Below are positions 57,635 to 64,000 of a DNA stretch of 64,000 bases, piece after piece (the stretch's first letter is position 1; the number at the start of each line of letters is the position of its first letter). The position numbers and the translations under genes are program-made. Source of the stretch: Flavobacterium nitrogenifigens (GTDB lineage Bacteria > Bacteroidota > Bacteroidia > Flavobacteriales > Flavobacteriaceae); contig NZ_QJRI01000177.1 of the NCBI RefSeq assembly GCF_003254565.1, positions 62,001-126,000 on the forward strand, read 5' to 3'. The notes under the pieces were generated by a model. That model made no database searches. It saw only the letters and a program-made list of their open reading frames with translations, and was not told the origin of the DNA.

Positions 57635-58672
57635 CTATTTTAAAACAAATCCCATGTCATCCATAAGAATTGTATTTCCTCCAAAATTTCCAGATTCTTG
57701 AAGAGTCAGCTGATCAAATGTTGTTGGATTTCCGATGTCAGAAAACGGAATTTCGATAGTCGTCCATTTGTTTGTTAATGGCTTTTTAATTTGATAAGCC
57801 CATCCGCCAAAAACAAATATCACACTGGCATCTGTATTAGTAGAAACACTTTTTACTTTTACTCTAAAGGCTTTATATTTAGAAACATCTCTTGAGTTAA
57901 ACTTCATATCAGCTCCATTCCATCCGCCAAAAACAAATTTAATCGCTGCTTGGCCCTGCACTACATCATCTTTAAAATTAGTATCAAAAGTATCGCTTCC
58001 GCTCCACATCCAATGTCCAGCATCGCCTTGAAGAACATCATCATATAAAGCTGACCCAACCGCTTCTTCAGATGTTGTAGTTCCTGAGATATTAGTAACA
58101 CTTACATATTTATCTGCCGAATTTGCAGGCATTTTAAATTTAATCTCTGTTAATGACGAAGAAACTATTTCTGCCTGTACAGTTCCAACCTTAACTACAG
58201 GGTCAAGAAAATAATCTCCATAAATGGTAACCACATCACCAGCTGCAGCATTTATCGGATTATAACTTCCAAATTTTGGTGTTGGAGGCGCTATAATAAA
58301 ATCATATAAAACCGTTCCTCGTTTTGTAACCAATTTCAATTTATTGCTTGCATCTGCATAAGGTGTTTTTTCATCGATTAAAACAAAAATTGCAGTATCG
58401 GTAACCAACGTAGGATTAAAATAGGTATCAAAATCATTAAAGTAAATTTTGGTAACACCAGAAAGCCCTTTTCCCTGAATAATATAATAGTTTTTAGGAT
58501 CTCCAATTGTAACAGGAACCAAATCGCCTTCAACAGATTTTGCTACACTTGTAATGACTGGCGCTCCAGAACTTCCTGAAGAATCATCATTATCACATGA
58601 CGAAAACACGCTCAGTACCATAAATGCCATTGCAAAGAAAGGCAAAAGGTATTTTATTTTTATATTTTTCAT
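57635..58672 (-). CDS. IPT/TIG-domain surface lipoprotein of a PUL
   Basis: The protein is 345 aa. Lipobox SVFSSC (Cys 26) with an acidic, Ser-rich tail. Two IPT/TIG-like domains follow (PVTIGDPKNYYIIQGKGLSGVTKIYF, then FGSYNPINAAAGDVVTIYGDYFLDPVVKVG). The C-terminal ~145 residues form a carbohydrate-binding-like beta-sandwich (GHWMWSGSDTFDTNFKDDVVQG, FNSRDVSKYKAFRVKVKS). It likely acts like SusE/SusF as a surface glycan-binding protein. It starts 20 nt after SusD. Confidence 0.85.
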   Translation of the reverse strand: MKNIKIKYLLPFFAMAFMVLSVFSSCDNDDSSGSSGAPVITSVAKSVEGDLVPVTIGDPKNYYIIQGKGLSGVTKIYFNDFDTYFNPTLVTDTAIFVLIDEKTPYADASNKLKLVTKRGTVLYDFIIAPPTPKFGSYNPINAAAGDVVTIYGDYFLDPVVKVGTVQAEIVSSSLTEIKFKMPANSADKYVSVTNISGTTTSEEAVGSALYDDVLQGDAGHWMWSGSDTFDTNFKDDVVQGQAAIKFVFGGWNGADMKFNSRDVSKYKAFRVKVKSVSTNTDASVIFVFGGWAYQIKKPLTNKWTTIEIPFSDIGNPTTFDQLTLQESGNFGGNTILMDDMGFVLK

Positions 58673-58692
58673 ATTAGTCTAATTTTTAGGAA

Positions 58693-60291
58693 TTATTTAA
58701 AAGTATATGGAACTGGAGCCTGCAATAACTTAGGGTTTTTAGCCACTTCGTTATCTGGATAATCCATATAGAAATCATTTGTTGCGTGATCTTCACTATA
58801 AACTGGCGTATAATGACGTTCTCCGTATCTGTCCCCTCTATTTTGTGCTGACATAATTGCAATTGCTTTTGCTTTGTCTATACGTCCTAGATCAAACCAA
58901 TAATCTCCTTCAAAACATAATTCTTTTCTTCTTTCTAAAAATATATCATCAAAAGTAATTGAAGTTAAAGCTGCCAAACCTGCTCTCTTTCTTACCGCAT
59001 TGATTGAACTTAAAGCCGATGCGTCTGATGTGCTTGCACCTCCAGCCAACACCGCTTCTGCATGAATTAACAACAATTCGGCATAACGCATTACATAAGT
59101 ATTGTTATCCATCATTGCCCATCCATCTGCCTGACCTGTAACATTTCCGTTAACCACACCAATGCAATATTTTTTAATTGCTCCGCCAGACGCCTGAGCA
59201 AGATCTTTACCTGATGGAACTGTAAACCCTATTCCTTGTGTCGTTTTAATATTTGGATAAGTATCACCGCCAATCATTACTGTTTCATGCTTTCTTAAAT
59301 CTCCAGCACCATATAAAGACAGCATAACTTCTTGGCTCGGGCCAAAAACTCCAGCATAAGACGCATTAGAAGTTGACAATGTGCCGTCTTGGAATCCGAA
59401 TTGTGTGTTACAGTTATTTGCAGATCCGTAAGCTCCATCTCCTTTCCATTGAATAGCAAAAATGGATTCTTCATTATTGTTGTTAGCATAGGTAAACAAA
59501 TCACCAAAACTTTTCCCAGGAAGCTGAGCCCCTCCTAAAAGTTTAAACTCACCGCTATTGATCACCTCTTCTGCCATTGCTCTTGCTTTTGCATAGTCTT
59601 TTTGATACAAATACGCTTTTGCTAGCATCGCTTTTGCAGAACCTTTAGAAACATGCCCATTATTTGCATAATTTGTTCCTCTGTTTTTTGCCACCAATAA
59701 ATCAATCGCCTTTAAATAATCTGATGTGATTAATTTATAAATATCTTCAACTGGGTTTGTATTTACATAAGGATTACTTGTATAATCTAATGGATTTTCA
59801 ATAATTGGCACTGGTCCCCAAAGTCTCACTAAATCAAAATAAGCAGTGGCTCTCATAAAATAAGCTTCTCCAATAGTATTATTCAAAACATCTTGAGAAA
59901 CACCTGGCCCTACTCTTGCAGCAAGAAAGTTAATAATCATATTAGACTGTTGTACGTTTGCCCATAAAGATGACCAGCCATTTACCAATTCTGGATCACT
60001 TCCGTTTAAAGAAAAAGTTCTCAATCCGCTTACGTCAGGAGAACCAGAGTACATGTTTCCAGATCCTACTTCTAGCGCCCACCAGAATTTGTTATACATT
60101 TGAAACCAAGTTCTGCTATACATACCATTTGTTGCCGATGATACTTGTTCATCTGTGCTGTAATACGAATCCAAACTTATTCCATCTTCAGAAGGCCTGT
60201 CAGTAAAATCATCCTGACAAGATCCGAAAGTCAAAAATGCCACTGCCATAAAAAGCAGGCTATATCTATTTAAAAAAGATTTCTTTTTCAT
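58693..60291 (-). CDS. SusD/RagB-family surface glycan-binding lipoprotein
   Basis: The protein is 532 aa. Lipobox FGSC25, then the SusD family sequence DGISLDSYYSTDEQVSSATNGMYS and the C-terminal region GDYWFDLGRIDKA and MDYPDNEVAKNPKLLQAP typical of RagB/SusD. TPR-like helices fill the middle. It binds oligosaccharide and docks on the SusC transporter encoded 13 nt upstream. Confidence 0.95.
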   Translation of the reverse strand: MKKKSFLNRYSLLFMAVAFLTFGSCQDDFTDRPSEDGISLDSYYSTDEQVSSATNGMYSRTWFQMYNKFWWALEVGSGNMYSGSPDVSGLRTFSLNGSDPELVNGWSSLWANVQQSNMIINFLAARVGPGVSQDVLNNTIGEAYFMRATAYFDLVRLWGPVPIIENPLDYTSNPYVNTNPVEDIYKLITSDYLKAIDLLVAKNRGTNYANNGHVSKGSAKAMLAKAYLYQKDYAKARAMAEEVINSGEFKLLGGAQLPGKSFGDLFTYANNNNEESIFAIQWKGDGAYGSANNCNTQFGFQDGTLSTSNASYAGVFGPSQEVMLSLYGAGDLRKHETVMIGGDTYPNIKTTQGIGFTVPSGKDLAQASGGAIKKYCIGVVNGNVTGQADGWAMMDNNTYVMRYAELLLIHAEAVLAGGASTSDASALSSINAVRKRAGLAALTSITFDDIFLERRKELCFEGDYWFDLGRIDKAKAIAIMSAQNRGDRYGERHYTPVYSEDHATNDFYMDYPDNEVAKNPKLLQAPVPYTFK

Positions 60292-60304
60292 TTTTCTTTA
60301 ATTT

Positions 60305-63300
60305 TTAAAATTCTAGGTTAAGTCCAATTAAAAATGTTCTCGCTACCGGATATCTTCCGTTGTCAATTCCTGATAAAAGTACATTCTGATTAAATGAACC
60401 AATCTCTGGATCGTAACCTGAATAGTTTGTAAACGTATATAGGTTCTGAGCAGACCCGTATAATCTTAATCTTGATATTTTATATTTTGAAATTACATCT
60501 TGCGGTAAAGAATACCCTAGCGTAATATTCTGAATTCTTAAGTATGATCCATCTTCAACATAACGATCTGAAATAAGAAGGTTATTATTTGAAGAATCTG
60601 CAATTGGTCTTGGGTTATTACTTGCTGTATTTGTTGGAGAATAATAATCCATTGCTTCCACCAATTGATTGTCATATAAAGAAGCATTTGTTGTACCAGC
60701 TCTTCTAGTCAAATTCATGACATCATTTCCGTATGAACCTTGAAGAAAAATAGAAAGATCTACGTTTTTATATTTGAAATTATTTGTAAACCCGTAAGTG
60801 AATTTTGGATGCGGATTCCCAATGAATGTTTTATCATTTGCATCAATTTTCCCATCTCCATTTACATCCACATATTTAACATCTCCCAAAGCTGTTTCTC
60901 CAGCTCCAGTTCCTACCGCTTGACCAAATTGTATTGGCGCATTGTCTAAAACTGTCTGATCCTTAAAAATTCCATCTGTTTTATATCCGTAGAATAACCC
61001 AATTGGGTTTCCAATTGTGGTATTGGTAACTACAACTGGCTGATATCCGTTGGTATTCACCTCTTGAGTTAACACGATTCCGTTAGCAATTTCGTCTAGA
61101 TTATTTTTGTAATGAGAAACAACCAAAGATGCATCCCAATTGAAGTTTCCAGACGATCTTAAATCGTATCCAACCGTAATATCATAACCTTTATTACTCA
61201 TAGTTCCCAAGTTAGAGTATGGCGCAGAAACTCCTCCGTACTGACCTCCACCACCTGTCAGATATAAAGGCAATGGTACTTGAAACAAGAAACCTTTAGA
61301 TTTTTTGTCATAAACATCAAAACTTGCAGAAAGTTTATTATTCAGCAGTGTAAAATCTATACCTAAGTTAGTCTGATTCAAAGATTCCCAAACCAAATTT
61401 GGATTCGGGTAATTTGATGGCAAGAATCCGCTTCCTAAACCTGAATTCTGCGTTCCTAACATTGCAGAGTAACTGTTATTTGGAATCTGCTGATTTCCAG
61501 TTTCCCCATAACCCACTCTAAATTTAATATTGTCTACATATTTACGAGTTCCTTCCATAAAAGACTCATTAGATAATTTCCATGAACCCGAAATAGCGTT
61601 AAAAACCCCTTTTTGGTTATCTGTAGTAGGATCAAACTTAGATGAAACGTCCTGTCTTATAGAAGCCGTAATACTATATTTATCATTAAAATCATAAATA
61701 ATACGAGCAAATAAAGACGAAAGCGAAGCACTTCCTTTGTATTGCGTTATAGTATTGTTATCAACATCAGCTAAATTAATAGTATGAATTGAATTTGTTT
61801 TAAACCCTTGCGCAGATGCAATTAAACCTTCCCAATGAGAATCATTTGCTTCCTGACCTGCCAAAAGTGTTATTTTGTGCTTGCCAAAAGCTCTATCATA
61901 AGTCAATAAATTTTTAATATTTGTAGAATACCAATTTTGTCTTCTTACATCTAAATCTGCTAATAAATTCACTTGGCTTCCCCATGCATAAGATGGTCTG
62001 AAGTCATCATTTTCAGAAAACTCTGTATTTGCTGCAATTTCAATGCGGTACTTTAATCCTTTAAAAATATCTGCCTCAGCATAAACATTTCCTAAGAAAT
62101 TTTTTCTAACCAATTTATTATCTCTCGTCAACGCCTCTGCCACAGGGTTATAATAGGTAACGCTTTGTTCAGAAGATGGTGGACCTGCAAATGAGCCATC
62201 AACATTTCTAACTGGAATATCAGGAGATTGTAATAATGTATTAGAAATTAACCCTGAATAACTTTGGTTTACTGTAATTCTTTCGTTTGTAATACCTCCT
62301 GTTAAATTTCCACCAACTCTTAACCAAGATTTAATTTTTGAATCTAAATTCAATCTGACAGTATATCTCTTTAATCCAGAATTTATAATAGTTCCCTCAT
62401 TATCTAAATAACTTCCAGACAAATAATAGCTTGTTCCATCTTTTGCACCAGAAAATGAAAGCTGATGACTATTAGAAATAGCCGTTCTATATACTTCATT
62501 TTGCCAATTTGTGCCAGGCCCTAACAATTCTGGGTGAGAAAACTCCTGACGAGTCTGAAAACCCCATTGTTTAGCAAGATTGGTTTTTAAAGTTGCATAT
62601 TCTGACAAATTTAAAACATCCAATTTATTGCTTACTGTTGCAAAAGAAGTATAGTTCTCATACGACACTTTTCCACCACCTTTTTTACCTGATTTAGTTG
62701 TGATAATAATAACACCATTTGCCCCACGAGATCCATAAATGGCAGTTGCCGAAGCATCTTTCAAGATATCCATCGATTCAATATCATTTGGATTAATCAT
62801 AGACAACGGACTCATAGCTGTATTACCGCTTCCTCCAGAAGCAGAAAATCCGTCTTTACCAGCCAAAGTCTGTCCGCTCGTAGATTTACCAGTTGCATCT
62901 CCAGAAATTGGCACACCATCAATTACGTATAAAGGCTCATTTGTTCCTGTAATAGAAGTTGTTCCACGAACTCTCACAGAAGCTGCACCACCAGGCTGGC
63001 CAGAGTTATTTGTTACCGAAACCCCAGCAGCCTTACCCTGAAGCATCTGATCAATAGAAACCTGTTTTAAGTTTTCAATATCTTTTGATCTAACAGAAGA
63101 AATAGCACCATTTACATCTTTCTTTTTCTGAGTTCCGTATCCAATTACAACAACCTCTTTTAAGTCTTCTGAAGATGGTTTTAAAGAAATATTGATTTTA
63201 GTTTTGCCAGCAATGGCAATTTTTTGAGAATCGAAACCGATAAAAGAGACTAGCAACGTCCCATTTGAAGGAGCATCAATACTATATTTACCATCAAAGT

Positions 63301-63496
63301 CTGAAGATGCAGTATTTTTAGATCCAACAACAGAAATATTGGCTCCAGGAATTGTCATTCCTTTATCATCAGACACTACTCCTGTTATTTTAACCTGAGC
63401 AGTAATAAAATTACTAGTCAGCAGCAAGAATAAAATCAAAGGAACCGCTCTGTGGTTAGCATTCCAATGAAGAAAGTTAGTCATTAGTTTTTTCAT
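60305..63496 (-). CDS. SusC/RagA-family TonB-dependent outer membrane transporter
   Basis: The protein is 1063 aa. A signal peptide is followed by a carboxypeptidase-D-like domain (ITGVVSDDKGMTIPGANISV), the TonB-box region and SusC-specific plug motif (VVVIGYGTQKKKDVNGAISS, MLQGKAAGVSV, DPLYVIDG-type LYVIDGVPIS) and the large barrel (MDILKDASATAIYGSRGANGVIIITTKSG; ending FLIGLNLEF). It imports glycans with SusD. It is the first gene of the PUL operon. Confidence 0.96.
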   Translation of the reverse strand: MKKLMTNFLHWNANHRAVPLILFLLLTSNFITAQVKITGVVSDDKGMTIPGANISVVGSKNTASSDFDGKYSIDAPSNGTLLVSFIGFDSQKIAIAGKTKINISLKPSSEDLKEVVVIGYGTQKKKDVNGAISSVRSKDIENLKQVSIDQMLQGKAAGVSVTNNSGQPGGAASVRVRGTTSITGTNEPLYVIDGVPISGDATGKSTSGQTLAGKDGFSASGGSGNTAMSPLSMINPNDIESMDILKDASATAIYGSRGANGVIIITTKSGKKGGGKVSYENYTSFATVSNKLDVLNLSEYATLKTNLAKQWGFQTRQEFSHPELLGPGTNWQNEVYRTAISNSHQLSFSGAKDGTSYYLSGSYLDNEGTIINSGLKRYTVRLNLDSKIKSWLRVGGNLTGGITNERITVNQSYSGLISNTLLQSPDIPVRNVDGSFAGPPSSEQSVTYYNPVAEALTRDNKLVRKNFLGNVYAEADIFKGLKYRIEIAANTEFSENDDFRPSYAWGSQVNLLADLDVRRQNWYSTNIKNLLTYDRAFGKHKITLLAGQEANDSHWEGLIASAQGFKTNSIHTINLADVDNNTITQYKGSASLSSLFARIIYDFNDKYSITASIRQDVSSKFDPTTDNQKGVFNAISGSWKLSNESFMEGTRKYVDNIKFRVGYGETGNQQIPNNSYSAMLGTQNSGLGSGFLPSNYPNPNLVWESLNQTNLGIDFTLLNNKLSASFDVYDKKSKGFLFQVPLPLYLTGGGGQYGGVSAPYSNLGTMSNKGYDITVGYDLRSSGNFNWDASLVVSHYKNNLDEIANGIVLTQEVNTNGYQPVVVTNTTIGNPIGLFYGYKTDGIFKDQTVLDNAPIQFGQAVGTGAGETALGDVKYVDVNGDGKIDANDKTFIGNPHPKFTYGFTNNFKYKNVDLSIFLQGSYGNDVMNLTRRAGTTNASLYDNQLVEAMDYYSPTNTASNNPRPIADSSNNNLLISDRYVEDGSYLRIQNITLGYSLPQDVISKYKISRLRLYGSAQNLYTFTNYSGYDPEIGSFNQNVLLSGIDNGRYPVARTFLIGLNLEF

Positions 63497-63578
63497 AATA
63501 ATGTTTGGTTAGTTAAATTCGTTTATTGCATAATCAAAAAGTAAATGCCATGGTAATTATTACTTTTAAATTATTTAA

Positions 63579-63606
63579 CAAATCTATAACAGAGAGAATT
63601 ATCAAA
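63579..63606 (-). promoter_or_regulatory. Probable promoter of the PUL operon
   Basis: On the minus strand TTTG (63606-63603) is followed after 16 bp by TAGATTTG (63586-63579), close to the Bacteroidota consensus but with slightly short spacing. The leader would be about 75 nt. An imperfect AT-rich inverted repeat at about 63612-63639 just upstream could be a regulator site; the rest of 63497-63809 shows nothing else. Confidence 0.55.
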
Positions 63607-63809
63607 TCGATAATATTATATCATTTAATGATAATATTTTTACTGTAAACGATTAAAAAAACATATATAAAAATAAAATCACGTAAAAATTAAATTATTC
63701 GCAATAACAACTCTCAAAAAGAACCTAAACAATGAATAAAAACCAATGAAATCTCGAAAAGCAAACGTTTTCGTTAAAAATAATATTTATTAATGATAAA
63801 AAAGTATCA

Positions 63810-64000
63810 CTATAAAATACGCTTCAAGCCTGAAAATTCTTCGCGATATTGACTTGGCGTACAATTTTTTGTTGCTTTAAAACTGCGATTGAAGTTTGCA
63901 ATATTATTAAAGCCCGATTTAAAAGCTACCTCAGAAACACTCATATCTTTCTCCACCAGCCAGCGAGCAGCATAACCAATTCGAATGTCATTTATATAAT
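63810..64000 (-). CDS. AraC-family transcriptional regulator, C-terminal part
   Basis: The window ends inside the gene. The visible 63 residues, ending SGLKRIL, are the second half of an AraC helix-turn-helix: NDIRIGYAARWLVEKDMSVS, then VAFKSGFNNIANFNRSFKA and KNCTPSQYREEF. Its position upstream of the PUL on the same strand makes it the probable regulator of the SusC operon. Whether it is a stand-alone AraC protein or the end of a hybrid sensor cannot be seen from this window. Confidence 0.85.
   Translation of the reverse strand, partial: YINDIRIGYAARWLVEKDMSVSEVAFKSGFNNIANFNRSFKATKNCTPSQYREEFSGLKRIL

Overview
The window looks like chromosome from a Flavobacterium (Bacteroidota) close to the F. 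johnsoniae group. The supporting signs are low GC, promoters of the Bacteroidota type (TAnnTTTG at -7), almost no Shine-Dalgarno sequences, SusC/SusD proteins, a type IX secretion cargo protein with a gliding-type C-terminal domain, a COX15-type heme A synthase, and many palindromic intergenic repeats. No prophage, complete insertion sequence, CRISPR array or rRNA operon is visible.

Layout. 0.1-4.9 kb: a TetR-controlled tripartite drug efflux operon (TetR, TolC-like, HlyD-like, 14-TM MFS) with a tandem operator over its promoter. 4.9-7.4 kb: hairpin repeats, yaaA, an array of six ~130-bp repeats, and a GxxExxY nuclease-like gene bracketed by the same repeat ends. 7.4-9.9 kb: CCA tRNA nucleotidyltransferase and heme A synthase. 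9.9-17.1 kb: a minus-strand block with a LytTR regulator, four small 2TM-domain proteins, a LytS-type kinase that carries its own 2TM domain, two small secreted proteins and a TonB-dependent receptor. 17.2-22.9 kb: a tightly coupled five-gene run (DinB-like, YciI-like, unknown secreted protein, hexapeptide acetyltransferase, VOC protein), then a ClC channel and an HPP membrane protein. 23-25.2 kb: a pRiA4b ORF-3 family protein, a four-helix-bundle gene inside 30-bp terminal inverted repeats, and a nucleoid-associated protein. 25.2-26.7 kb: a TetR/SDR pair with matched operators. 26.9-36.7 kb: a GAF protein, an HD-PycTM fusion, a 1243-aa phosphoesterase/kinase-like/beta-barrel fusion, a lipoprotein and a second protein with kinase-like motifs. 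36.8-40.9 kb: an ABC exporter and a T9SS cargo protein. 41-47.5 kb: typA, a PAS histidine kinase with a response regulator, rpsT, two tRNA-Glu genes and proS. 47.6-54.7 kb: envelope proteins, rimO, an amidase and a porin. 55.3-64 kb: a polysaccharide utilization locus (SusC, SusD, IPT lipoprotein, GH27, GH5) with the end of an AraC-type regulator.

Most promising for new biology. (1) Two different small-protein families, GxxExxY and four-helix-bundle, each lie between repeat ends that also occur as gene-free hairpins elsewhere in the window; one family is nested inside the other at 34.5 kb, and the repeats supply start or stop codons of neighbouring genes. (2) The 1243-aa protein appears to join a metallophosphoesterase, an atypical kinase-like domain and an outer-membrane barrel, and a gene about 1 kb downstream shows similar kinase-like motifs. 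(3) An HD hydrolase is fused to a Pycsar-type membrane effector with no cyclase beside it. (4) 2TM domains are tandemly amplified within a LytS/LytTR operon.

All functional calls were made by reading motifs. No database search was run.
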